Part shown: positions 44,564-57,630 of the stretch, in pieces | Layout: every line of letters begins with the position of its first letter | How positions within the stretch are numbered: the first letter of the stretch is position 1 | Origin: CAVOOW01 sp963697675 | GTDB taxonomy: Bacteria; Actinomycetota; Actinomycetes; JACCUZ01 | DNA length: 64,000 nt | Reading direction: 5' to 3' | Assembly (NCBI GenBank): GCA_963697675.1 | Contig: CAVOOW010000006.1 | Coordinates: forward strand, 1,302,001-1,366,000 | Notes under the pieces: model-generated | The model's input: only the letters and a program-made list of their open reading frames with translations | What the model was told of the DNA's origin: nothing | The model's database searches: none | Translations under genes and position numbers: made by a program

Positions 44564-47134
44564 ATGACCACGCGCCGTTGGGCTGCCGGGTTCATCGCGG
44601 TGGCCATGCTCGCCGGGACTCAGATAGCGGCCGCCGGGGCCTCGTCCTCAGCGCCCTCGCCGTCGCCGCCGGCGGGCGGTGACGCGCTGAAGGCCGAGCG
44701 GCTCCTGCGGGCCGCCTCGGACGGTCAGGTCAGCATCCGACGCGACAGCGCGGGACGCACGCACTACGTGGGCACCGCGGCCGGACAGCCGGTCCGGCGA
44801 CCCGCCGGCCTCGCCAGAGGTGCGACCGCGACAACGGCAGCCAGAGCCCACCTGACGGCCTACGGCGCAGTGTTCGGCATCAGCGACCCGGCTCGCCAGC
44901 TCCACGTGGAGCGCTCCACTGCGCTGGGCAAGGGGGCATCGATCGTTCGGTTCCAGCAGCTCGCCGGCGGCATCCCTGTCATGGGCGGCGAGCTGGCCGT
45001 CGCGGTCGACTCCGACGGCGCCCTCGTCTCCATCAACGGCGAGACCTCGCGCCGACCGGTCCCCGCTGCCGGCAGCGTGTCCGCCGCCCGCGCCCAGACC
45101 ATTGCGGTCGGAACCACGGCCAAGGCACACAGCATCTCTGCCGGCACGCTGACGGCTTCGGCCGCACAATCCTGGGTGTACGACCCGGCGCTGCTTGGTG
45201 CTCCCGGACCGCAAGGGGCGCGCCAGGTCTGGCGCACCGAAGTCACGGGTGCGAAGGGCGAACCGCTGCGCCAGCTCGTGCTCGTCGACGCCGTCACCGG
45301 TGTCGTCGTGCTCTCCGTCGACCAGATCACCCCGGCGCTCTCTCGCGACGTGTGCGACCTGGGCAACTTCGAGAATCCGGACAACCGTTGCGGGCCGCCA
45401 TCAGGAGCCGCTGTGGCTCGCAGCGAAGGTGACGCACCCGTCGCGGACGCTCAGGTGAACAGCGCGTTCGACCTCGCCGGCAAGACCTACGACTTCTACT
45501 TCAATCGGTTCGGCCGCGACAGCATCGATGGGTCAGGTATGAAGATCATCTCGTCGGTGAAGTACTGCCCCGCGGACGACGACAACGATCCCACCACGCC
45601 CTGCCAGTACGACAATGCATTCTGGGACGGCGCCCAGATGACCTACGGCGACGGGTATGCCGATGCCGACGACGTCGTGGCTCATGAACTCACGCACGGC
45701 GTGACGCAGTACGAGTCGAACCTTCTCTACTGGTATGAGTCTGGCGCCATCAACGAGTCGATGTCTGACGTCTTCGGCGAGTTCGTCGACCTGACCGACG
45801 GCGACGCCGACGACATGCCCACGGCCAAGCGCTGGCTCATCGGTGAGGACCTGCCCGGAGGCGCGCTCAGGGACATGGCCGATCCGGGCGTGTTCGACCA
45901 GCCGGAGACGACCTCCGACCCGCTGTGGAACAGCGACTGGCTCGACGCGGGCGGGGTGCACACCAACAGCGGTGTCGGCAACAAGGCTGCTCAGCTCATC
46001 ACCGACGGGGGCACGGTCGGCACAACCACGGTGACCGGTATTGGCCTGGACAAGGCCGCCCTCATCTACTACCGCGCAGAGCAGACGCTCACATCTGGCT
46101 CGGACTATCGGGACCTCTTCAACGTCCTGCGCGGCGCGTGCTCAGAGCTGGTGGTCACCGGAGAGACCGAGACTGCCGACTGCGTACAGGTGACCGCGGC
46201 GGTGACGGCAGTGAAGATGAACGTCTACCCCACGAACGACGCCAAGATCCCGACCACGCCCGGCTACTGCAGCACCGGTTACTCGGTGACCAACCTGCTG
46301 CTGGAGCCGTTCACGGGGACGACTGCGACGAACTGGGTCAAGGGCGGTCTATGGACCCGGAACGCGGACTACCAGCCAAGTACCTCCGCGGGATCCGCGG
46401 CCTACGTCCCTGACTACTTCGACGTAGGAGACGCCGTAACGCCAGGTCAGGAGGTCGATCCGAACCCCTCCGACAACAGACTGACCACTCTCCACAGCTA
46501 CGCGATCCCCAGTGGGCGGTCCTCCTACCTCAGGTTCGACCATGCTGACGCGTTCGACTGGACCAAGGCCCCGGTCACGCCGGTAGGCTTTTGGGACGGC
46601 GGCTTTGTGGAGGTGTCGCGCGACGGAGCTGCTTATAAGCCGCTCGACGTCACGGTGAACGGGTACAACCACACCATCGCGGCGACAGGGACCAAGGGCT
46701 TCGGTGGCGACTCGACCGACTGGTACACCAGCCGCGCGACGATGACCTCGTTCGCCGGCCACAACATCAGGTTCAGGTTCCGGATGCTGACCGACGGGTA
46801 CTTGTCCGCCTCCCAGTCGTACGGCTGGTGGTTGGACAACGTGCGGCTCTACAGCTGCAAGGGACCCGGCGCTCCCGCCTCCGTGGTGGTGAAGAACAAG
46901 AAGGGCGCCAAGGCCAAGATGAAGTGGGGTGCGGCCACCGCCAACTCCGGCTTCTCGATCGCCTCTTACGTCGTCAAGCGCAAGGGCAAGCCAGCGGTGA
47001 CGGTGTCGGCGTCGACGAGGAAGAAGGTCTTCAAGCACCTCACGATCGGCAAGACGTACACCTTCAAGATCTACGCCAAGAACAACGCCGGAGTTCACAG
47101 CGTCACCGTGAAGAAGAAGCTCAAGATCACCTGA
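44564..47134 (+). CDS. Second secreted M4 metalloprotease
   Basis: 856 residues. Signal peptide (RRWAAGFIAVAMLAGTQIAA), FTP/PepSY propeptide, M4 catalytic domain with DDVVAHELTHGVTQYESNLL and GAINESMSDVFGEFVD, then a region resembling an immune-inhibitor-A-type beta domain (LRFDHADAFDW, GGFVEVSRDGAAYKPLDVTV, GWWLDNVRLYSCKG) and a Lys-rich FnIII-like end. It is a tandem paralogue of the preceding gene but with a different C-terminal module, suggesting different substrates or attachment. ATG at 44564. Confidence 0.92.
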   Translation: MTTRRWAAGFIAVAMLAGTQIAAAGASSSAPSPSPPAGGDALKAERLLRAASDGQVSIRRDSAGRTHYVGTAAGQPVRRPAGLARGATATTAARAHLTAYGAVFGISDPARQLHVERSTALGKGASIVRFQQLAGGIPVMGGELAVAVDSDGALVSINGETSRRPVPAAGSVSAARAQTIAVGTTAKAHSISAGTLTASAAQSWVYDPALLGAPGPQGARQVWRTEVTGAKGEPLRQLVLVDAVTGVVVLSVDQITPALSRDVCDLGNFENPDNRCGPPSGAAVARSEGDAPVADAQVNSAFDLAGKTYDFYFNRFGRDSIDGSGMKIISSVKYCPADDDNDPTTPCQYDNAFWDGAQMTYGDGYADADDVVAHELTHGVTQYESNLLYWYESGAINESMSDVFGEFVDLTDGDADDMPTAKRWLIGEDLPGGALRDMADPGVFDQPETTSDPLWNSDWLDAGGVHTNSGVGNKAAQLITDGGTVGTTTVTGIGLDKAALIYYRAEQTLTSGSDYRDLFNVLRGACSELVVTGETETADCVQVTAAVTAVKMNVYPTNDAKIPTTPGYCSTGYSVTNLLLEPFTGTTATNWVKGGLWTRNADYQPSTSAGSAAYVPDYFDVGDAVTPGQEVDPNPSDNRLTTLHSYAIPSGRSSYLRFDHADAFDWTKAPVTPVGFWDGGFVEVSRDGAAYKPLDVTVNGYNHTIAATGTKGFGGDSTDWYTSRATMTSFAGHNIRFRFRMLTDGYLSASQSYGWWLDNVRLYSCKGPGAPASVVVKNKKGAKAKMKWGAATANSGFSIASYVVKRKGKPAVTVSASTRKKVFKHLTIGKTYTFKIYAKNNAGVHSVTVKKKLKIT

Positions 47135-47383
47135 CCCGACCGGAAGGCGGGCAGCCCCGAGCACCGGACAGTTCGGGTCTGCCTCGCCCTGCCGCGGCTC
47201 GGTCCTCGCAAGATCGTTACGGGCGTCGGCGAAACGCCGTGCAGCTCACTGGCCGGGTCACGCCGGGTGATGTAGGCACGGTGAGCTTCGATGATGGGTC
47301 GTCATGAAAGATCCTATTTGTCCCGTACGGCGTCCGCTCCGTACGCATGATTCGCGTTAACCTGAGGGTCTCCGCAGGGGAAA

Positions 47384-47404
47384 GTTGAGTCCATACGACT
47401 CAAG
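47384..47404. promoter_or_regulatory. HAIR operator (HspR-binding) before dnaK
   Basis: GTTGAGT-CCATACG-ACTCAAG matches the HAIR consensus CTTGAGT-N7-ACTCAAG at 13 of 14 positions. It lies five bases upstream of the -35 element of the dnaK promoter, fitting repression by HspR encoded in the same operon. Confidence 0.85.
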
Positions 47405-47408
47405 GTTG

Positions 47409-47439
47409 TTGACAGATTGCATGGGCCCTGACATATACT
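47409..47439 (+). promoter_or_regulatory. dnaK operon promoter
   Basis: TTGACA (47409-47414) and TATACT (47434-47439), spacer 19 bases, or CATATA with a 17-base spacer. Directly downstream of the HAIR site and 47 bases before the dnaK ATG. Confidence 0.7.
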
Positions 47440-47486
47440 CGGGCGCAGAAACGATCTTTCCCAACTCCTGCGGAGGAACGAAAACC

Positions 47487-49345
<1,859 letters not shown>

Positions 49346-49349
<4 letters not shown>

Positions 49350-50008
49350 CCGACCCCACCCAGCCCGGCACCGCACCGGGGCCGACGTCCGCCGATCCCG
49401 GTCGCAGTCGCGACCGGGAGGAGGCCGACCAGGAGGCGACCCGGGGGCCGATCATCCGCGACAAGCGGCGGATCGATCCCGAGACCGGAGCGGTGCGCGA
49501 CCCGGCGACCTGGCAACCCTCGGGCGGCACGCCGCCCGAGGGGCAGTCCGCTGATGAGGCCGACCTGCCCGACTCCGATGTGGCTCTCTCCCTCGAGCTT
49601 CAGCTGGCCGAGCGCACGTCGGACCTCCAGCGCCTGCAGGCCGAGTACGCCAACTACCGGCGGCGGGTCGAACGCGACCGGGCAGCCAACCGCGAGGCCG
49701 CGGTCGCCGCTGTGCTGACCAACTTCATCCCGGTGCTCGACGACATCGGCCGGGCACGCGAGCACGACGAGCTCGAGGGTGGGTTCCGCTCGGTCGGCGA
49801 GGCGCTCGAGCAGACGGTCGAGAAGCTCGGTCTCACCCGGTTCGGTGAGCCGGGCGACCCCTTCGACCCGAAGATGCACGAAGCGCTGACCCACGCGCAC
49901 TCAGCAGAGGTGACCGAGCCGACGTGTGTGCAGATCTTCTCCCCGGGCTACCGCATCGGTGATCGGATCGTGCGTCCGGCGCGGGTCGGCGTCGTCGAAC
50001 CCGAATAG
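49346..50008 (+). CDS. grpE: Nucleotide exchange factor GrpE
   Basis: 220 residues. A long, charged, disordered N-terminus (about 1-70), a coiled coil (LELQLAERTSDLQRLQAEYA then NYRRRVERDRAANREAAV) and the beta-wing domain (RFGEPGDPFDPKMHEALTHA, PGYRIGDRIVRPARVGVVEP). It releases ADP from DnaK. GTG start overlapping the dnaK stop. Confidence 0.97.
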
Positions 50009-50041
50009 TGCCGTGTTGATCTATGTCTTGGAAGGAGGCGC

Positions 50042-50119
50042 GTGAGCGAGCCTGCGAGCTCACCATGGGCACAGTGCATGCGAGTGCGGCTGACGAGCTC
50101 TAGCGAGGAGGTCGCATGA
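50042..50119 (+). CDS. Possible 25-codon coupled leader ORF before dnaJ
   Basis: GAAGGAGGCGC precedes a GTG at 50042 that opens 25 codons (MSEPASSPWAQCMRVRLTSS then SEEVA). Its TGA overlaps the dnaJ ATG (ATGA). It fills the 107-base gap between grpE and dnaJ and could couple dnaJ translation. The DNA also contains GAGCTC-rich inverted repeats and may be a repeat element instead; dnaJ has its own GAGGAGG site. Confidence 0.35.
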   Translation: MSEPASSPWAQCMRVRLTSSSEEVA

Positions 50120-51300
50120 GCACTAAGGACTTCATCGAGAAGGACTATTACAAGACGCTCGGCGTCTCCAAGGACGCCAAGCCGGACGAGATCAAGAAGT
50201 CCTACCGCAAGCTCGCGCGGCAGTTCCACCCCGACGCCAACAAGGGTGAGGCGGCGGCCGAGGAGAAGTTCAAGGAGATCTCCGAGGCCTACGACGTACT
50301 GGCCGACCCCGCGCGGCGCAAGGAGTACGACGACGCGCGGGCCCTGTTCGGGCCCGGCGGCGCCGGCGGCTTCCGGGTGCCCGGTGGCGGGGCCGGGGGC
50401 AACACCACCTTCGACTTCGGCGACCTGTTCGGCGGTGGAGCCGCGGGACCGGGCGGTCTCGGTGACATCCTCGGCGGCATCTTCGGCAACCGCACCGGTG
50501 GACGGGCCGCCGCTCGACGTGGCGCCGACGTCGAGTCAGAGGTCACCCTCGACTTCACCGACGCGGTCGACGGTGCGACGGTCGCGCTGCGGATGGCCAG
50601 CGAGCAGGCCTGCCCGACCTGCCACGGCACGGGCGGCAAGGACGGCTCGCTGCCTCACCAGTGCCCCATCTGCCTGGGCACGGGTCAGACGACCCGCAAC
50701 CAGGGTGGCTTCGCCTTCGCCGAGCCGTGCCGGGAGTGCCGCGGGCGCGGCATGGTGGTCGACAACCCCTGTCCTGACTGCCACGGCAGCGGGCGGGCGA
50801 TGGGCAGTCGGACGATCAACGTGCGCATCCCGGCGGGCGTCAAGGAGGGCCAGCGCATCCGGCTCAAGGGCAAGGGTGCGCCGGGGGAGCGCGGTGGCCC
50901 TTCCGGTGACCTGTTCGTTGTCGTGCACGTGCGTCCGCACTCGCTGTTCGGTCGCACCGGTGACAACCTGACGCTGACCGTCCCGGTGAGCTTCTCGGAA
51001 GCCGCGCTCGGTGGCGAGATCCGGGTGCCGACGCTGGGTGGTTCACCGGTGACGCTGAAGCTTGCGCCGGCCACGTCGAACGGACGCACGCTGCGCGTGA
51101 AGGGCCGCGGCGCCACTCGCAAGGACGGCACCAAGGGCGACCTGCTCGTCACCGTGCAGGTCGTCGTGCCCGACAAGCTGACCAGCAAGGCCAAGGAGGC
51201 GGTCGAGGCATTCCGCGACGCAACGGTCGGCGACGACCCGCGGGCCGGGTTGCTGACCAAGAACGCCACCAGCCCCGCGCAACCCGGCCAGGGCGGGTGA
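50116..51300 (+). CDS. dnaJ: Co-chaperone DnaJ (Hsp40)
   Basis: 394 residues. J domain with RKLARQFHPDANKGEAAAEE (HPD), a Gly/Phe-rich linker (FGPGGAGGFRVPGGGAGGNT), four zinc-finger repeats (CPTCHGTG, CPICLGTG, CRECRGRG, CPDCHGSG) and the C-terminal peptide-binding domain. Type I DnaJ, the DnaJ1 of the dnaK operon. ATG at 50116 behind GAGGAGG. Confidence 0.97.
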   Translation: MSTKDFIEKDYYKTLGVSKDAKPDEIKKSYRKLARQFHPDANKGEAAAEEKFKEISEAYDVLADPARRKEYDDARALFGPGGAGGFRVPGGGAGGNTTFDFGDLFGGGAAGPGGLGDILGGIFGNRTGGRAAARRGADVESEVTLDFTDAVDGATVALRMASEQACPTCHGTGGKDGSLPHQCPICLGTGQTTRNQGGFAFAEPCRECRGRGMVVDNPCPDCHGSGRAMGSRTINVRIPAGVKEGQRIRLKGKGAPGERGGPSGDLFVVVHVRPHSLFGRTGDNLTLTVPVSFSEAALGGEIRVPTLGGSPVTLKLAPATSNGRTLRVKGRGATRKDGTKGDLLVTVQVVVPDKLTSKAKEAVEAFRDATVGDDPRAGLLTKNATSPAQPGQGG

Positions 51301-51671
51301 GTGTGGTGAGCGAGTCGTCGATGCATGACGAGACAACCCCGCTGTTCGTCATCTCGGTTGCCGCCGAACTGACCGGCCTGCACGCCCAGACGTTGCGACA
51401 GTACGACCGCGTCGGACTCGTGTCGCCCGGCCGCACTCCGGCCGGAGGCCGTCGCTATTCGCTGCGTGACGTCGCCGAGCTGCGTGAGGTCGCCCGGCTC
51501 TCGGCGCTGGGGATCGGGCTGGAAGGCGTGCGTCGCATCCTCGAGCTGGAGAACCAGGTCACCGCGTTGCAGCAGCGCGTCGCCGAGCTGCAGGCCGAGG
51601 TCGACAGCTTTCGGGCGGCGGAGCGCCGTACATCCCTCGTCGTCTGGCGACCGCAACCCCGCACGCGCTGA
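51297..51671 (+). CDS. hspR: Heat-shock repressor HspR (MerR family)
   Basis: 124 residues. MerR winged helix: FVISVAAELTGLHAQTLRQY, DRVGLVSPGRTPAGGRRYSL, RDVAELREVARLSALGIGLE, then a coiled coil (ELENQVTALQQRVAELQAEV). HspR binds HAIR sites with DnaK as co-repressor. GTG start overlapping the dnaJ stop; last gene of the HAIR-controlled operon, giving feedback control. Confidence 0.95.
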   Translation: MSVVSESSMHDETTPLFVISVAAELTGLHAQTLRQYDRVGLVSPGRTPAGGRRYSLRDVAELREVARLSALGIGLEGVRRILELENQVTALQQRVAELQAEVDSFRAAERRTSLVVWRPQPRTR

Positions 51672-51798
51672 CCCCCGTCCCCACCCCCTCTTTAGAAATC
51701 GATCATGCACTAACCGACGCGGGCCCGAGTTTCCGCAGGTCAGCGCCACGAATTTCCTTGTCGATCATGCAGTAGCCGCAATAGCTGAAGGACCCAGG
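51672..51798. repeat. Gap between hspR and clpB with recurrent ATCGATCATGCA motifs
   Basis: AATCGATCATGCACTAACCG (51702-51721) matches the arm of the hairpin at 9618-9641 except one base, CCGCAGGTCAGCG recurs from 9595, and TCGATCATGCAGTA recurs at 51763. The copies here do not form the full hairpin. No HAIR site was seen before clpB. Confidence 0.6.
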
Positions 51799-54375
<2,577 letters not shown>

Positions 54376-54382
54376 CCCTCGC

Positions 54383-54474
54383 GGAATCGACCACGTTCAG
54401 CAGGCGTACGGACGGTTCGCTAGTCCTGCAGGCATGGCAAACCGTCCGCCGGCATGCTGAACGTGGTCGATTCC
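54383..54474. terminator. Long inverted repeat after clpB
   Basis: GGAATCGACCACGTTCAGCA (54383-54402) pairs exactly with TGCTGAACGTGGTCGATTCC (54455-54474), with an inner GGACGGTT/AACCGTCC pair. Same family as the repeat at 57535-57630. Probably terminates clpB. Confidence 0.6.
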
Positions 54475-54528
54475 CAGGGATCTGCTCAACGATTTGACAG
54501 TTCTGTCATGTCACTCGACAATGGAGCC

Positions 54529-54885
54529 ATGCCGGAACAGCGTGCCGCCGTCGCGGTGGCGAAGGCCGAGATGTTCAAGGCGCTCGGCCACCCGATCCGG
54601 GTGCGCGCGCTGGAGGTGCTCGTGGCCGGCGAGCGCCCGGTCGGGGAGCTCGCCGAGGAGCTCGGTGTCGAGATGTCGCACCTCTCCCAGCAGCTCGCCG
54701 TGCTGCGGCGGGCGCAGATCGTGACCGCCCGCCGGGTGCGCAGCACGGTGTTCTACTCCGTGCGCGACCCGCGCATCGCCGCGCTGTTCGCGACGGCCCG
54801 CGAGATGCTCGTCGACGGGCTGCGCGAACAGCACGCGCTGCTCAAGGACCTCGAGGACGACCCGACGCTTCAAACCACGCGGTGA
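54529..54885 (+). CDS. ArsR-family transcriptional regulator
   Basis: 118 residues. The ArsR/SmtB winged helix is clear: EMFKALGHPIRVRALEVLVA, VGELAEELGVEMSHLSQQLA, LRRAQIVTARRVRSTVFYSV. No Cys metal site is visible. The start is the ATG at 54529 or one at 54508; GACAG-TT-CTGTC (54496-54507) just upstream may be its own operator. It is followed by a SulP transporter, which it may control, as in similar actinobacterial ArsR-SulP pairs. Confidence 0.88.
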   Translation: MPEQRAAVAVAKAEMFKALGHPIRVRALEVLVAGERPVGELAEELGVEMSHLSQQLAVLRRAQIVTARRVRSTVFYSVRDPRIAALFATAREMLVDGLREQHALLKDLEDDPTLQTTR

Positions 54886-54934
54886 TCATGAAAGATGCGT
54901 CCGGCTCTAGCCGTACCGATCCTTCATGATCACC
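54881..54934. repeat. Inverted repeat spanning the ArsR stop and SulP start
   Basis: GGTGATCATGAAAGAT (54881-54896) pairs with ATCCTTCATGATCACC (54919-54934), one mismatch. The SulP ATG lies in the right arm, so the hairpin may act as terminator or control SulP translation. Confidence 0.55.
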
Positions 54935-56642
54935 GGAAAGCGGTTCGCCGGACTACTGCCCAGCCGCAAGGACTACGCCGAGCTGCGCGGCGGCTGGGGG
55001 AGCGACCTGCTCGCCGGGGTCACGGTTGCGGTCGTTGCGTTGCCGTTGGCGCTGGCCTTCGGTGTTGCGTCGGGGGTCGGGGCAACCGCCGGCCTGGTCA
55101 CCGCGATCATCGCGGGGGCGGCTGCCGCTGTGTTCGGCGGATCCAACCTTCAGGTCTCCGGCCCGACGGGCGCGATGACCGTCGTACTCGTGCCGATCGT
55201 GGCCAACCGCGGCGTCGGCTCGGTCGCCACGATCGCCCTGTTGGCGGGGGTGATCGTGATTGCCGCAGGAGTGCTCGGCCTGGGCAAGCTGGTCACGCTC
55301 ATCCCGTGGCCGGTCGTCGAAGGCTTCACGCTGGGCATCGCTCTTGTCATCGCGGCCCAGCAGGTGCCGATGGCCCTTGGCGTGGCGAAGCCGGACGGCG
55401 ACAACGCAGCATTGGTGGCCGGGCGGGCCGTCGCCCACTTCGCCGGGCACCCGCACTTCGCTGTGCTCGGGCTGCTCGCGCTCGCCGTCACACTCACTGC
55501 TCTCCTGCCACGGCTGCACCGGTCGCTGCCCGCCAGCCTGATTGCCGTCGTCGCCACCACCCTCGCGGCCGTGGTCACCGGCGCGAACGTCACGGTGATC
55601 GGCGACCTGCCGCGCACCCTGCCGTCACCGTCATTGCCGGACCTCTCCTCCACCATGGCTCTGCTGTCGCCGGCAGTCGCTGTCGCCGCACTCGTCGCGC
55701 TGGAGAGTCTTCTGTCCGCTCGCGTCGCCGACGGCATGGTCGACGTCGCGCGGCACAGCCCGAACCGCGAACTCGTGGGGCAGGGCATCGCCAACGTCGC
55801 CTCGGCGCTGTTCGGCGGGATGCCCGCCACCGGCGCGCTCGCCCGGACCGCGGTGAACGCGCGCACCGGCGCCCGCACCCGGCTGGCTGCACTGAGCCAC
55901 GCGCTGGTACTGGCCCTGTTGATGGCCGCCGCGGCGGGCATCGTCGGCCGCATCCCGCTGGTCGCGCTGGCCGGCGTGCTGCTCGTCACCGCCTATCGCA
56001 TGGTGGAACGCCACGCGATCAAGGCGGTCGTCCGCTCGACGCACACCGACGCCGCGGTGTTCGCACTGACGGCGGCGGCGACCGTCGTGTTCGACCTTGT
56101 CGTGGCCGTCGAGATCGGCATCGTTGTCGCCGTCATCACGGCGCTGGTGCACCTCGCCAGCACTGCCAGACTCGTGGAGGACGACGCGTCCGTCGGGGAG
56201 CTCGCCGAGATGGCGAGTGAGCAGGAACATGCGCTGCTGCGTGAGCACGTGCTGGTCTATCGCCTCGACGGGCCGTTGTTCTTCGGAGCCGCATCCCGAT
56301 TCCTTGCCGAGCTGACCAGCGTTTCTGATGTACGAGTGGTGGTGCTGCGGCTGGGTAACCTCGCCATGCTCGACGCCACCGGCGCCCGAGCACTGTCGGA
56401 GATCATCGAGCAGTTCGACGACCGTGGAATCGCCGTGGTGCTCAAGGTCTCCTCGCCGGAGCACCGCAAGTTGTTGCACACCGTCGGCGCCCTGGACCGC
56501 CTCGACCGCTCCGGCCATGTCGCGAGCGACCTCCCGGCGGCACTCGCGCACGCGCGTACGCATGCTCTTCGTGGTGCCCGCGAGCTGCACCTCGGCCTCG
56601 GCGCTGGAGACGACCGCCGCTGCCGAAGCCCCGCCTCACTAG
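54926..56642 (+). CDS. SulP-family anion transporter with STAS domain
   Basis: About 550-570 residues. SLC26/SulP membrane domain: LLAGVTVAVVALPLALAFGV, GSNLQVSGPTGAMTVVLVPI, VVEGFTLGIALVIAAQQVPM, MPATGALARTAVNARTGART. A STAS domain ends it (VLVYRLDGPLFFGAASRFLA, VVVLRLGNLAMLDATGARAL). Transports sulfate, bicarbonate or another anion. The reading frame has no stop at its expected end and continues into the SDR gene through DNA that looks intergenic; a frame one base over ends at 56642. I place the end there; a frameshift near the 3' end is likely. Confidence 0.8.
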
Positions 56643-56759
56643 GCGAACCGTCGCCTCAGCAGGCACGCCCTCTGCACACGCCGCGGGTGCTGCGGTCCGC
56701 GCCGCAGCTGCGGCGCCTGCCAAACGTGGTCAACTGCGGGACCTGGCAGGGTGGGGGGA

Positions 56760-57529
56760 TGAGCACTGCGCTGATCACCGGGCCGACGTCGGGCATCGGG
56801 AACGCCTTCGCCCGCCGGCTGGCCGCCGACGGCCACGACCTCGTGCTGGTCGCGCGCGACGGCATCCGCCTGGAGGAGCTGGCCCACGGTCTGCGCTCGA
56901 CCTACGGCGTCGACGTCGAGGTGCTGGTGGCCGACCTCGTCGACGAGGAGGGCTGCCGCAGCATCGAGAAGCGGCTGTCCGACGGCGCGCCGGTCGACCT
57001 GCTCGTCAACAACGCCGGCTTCTCGCTCAACAGGCGCTTCCTCACCGGCGACATCGACGACGAGGAGGACATGCTGCGCATCCTGGTCCGCGCCGTGCTG
57101 CGGCTCACCCGCGCGGCCGTCCCCGGCATGGTGGCGCGCGGTTACGGCGCCGTCATCAACGTGTCGTCGGTGGCCGGCTTCGTGCCGCAGAGCACCTACA
57201 GCGCCGCGAAGGCCTGGGTCACGGCCTTCAGCCAGGGCCTCGCGGGAGACCTCGACGGCACCGGAGTGCGCGTGATGGCGCTCTGCCCGGGCTTCACCCA
57301 CACGGAGTTCCACGAGCGGGCCGGCCACGACATGAGCAAGACGCCGCACTGGCTCTGGCTCAACGCACCGCAGGTCGTCGACGACGCCCTGCGTGACCTG
57401 CGCCGCGGCAACGACGTGAGCGTGCCGGGAGCGCAGTACAAGGCGATCGTCACCGTGGCTCGACATGTGCCGGTGCGGGCCCTCAACCGGGTCGCTCGCC
57501 GGGTCCGGGGCACCCGCCGCGGCCGCTGA
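56760..57529 (+). CDS. Short-chain dehydrogenase/reductase (SDR)
   Basis: 256 residues. Classical SDR: TGPTSGIGNAFARRLAADGH (cofactor loop), VDLLVNNAGFSLNRRF, VINVSSVAGFVPQSTYSAAK (catalytic Ser, Tyr, Lys), ALCPGFTHTEFHERAG. NADP(H) preference and substrate cannot be fixed. The ATG at 56760 follows AGGGTGGGGGG and gives the normal length, although the frame is open upstream into SulP. Confidence 0.9.
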
Positions 57530-57534
57530 CCCCT

Positions 57535-57630
57535 CCGGGAATCGACCACGTTCAGCAGGTGAACACCCCCTCGTAGGCGTGCAGGCTTGCGAGGCGCGAC
57601 GGTTCACCTGCCGAACGTGGTCAATTCCGG
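57535..57630. terminator. Long inverted repeat between converging SDR and aminotransferase genes
   Basis: CCGGGAATCGACCACGTTCA at 57535 on and its partner ending GAACGTGGTCAATTCCGG at 57630 pair over about 29 bases with few mismatches; GCAGGTGAAC pairs with GTTCACCTGC. The right arm overlaps the last codons and stop of the aminotransferase gene. Same core as 54383-54474. Confidence 0.6.
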
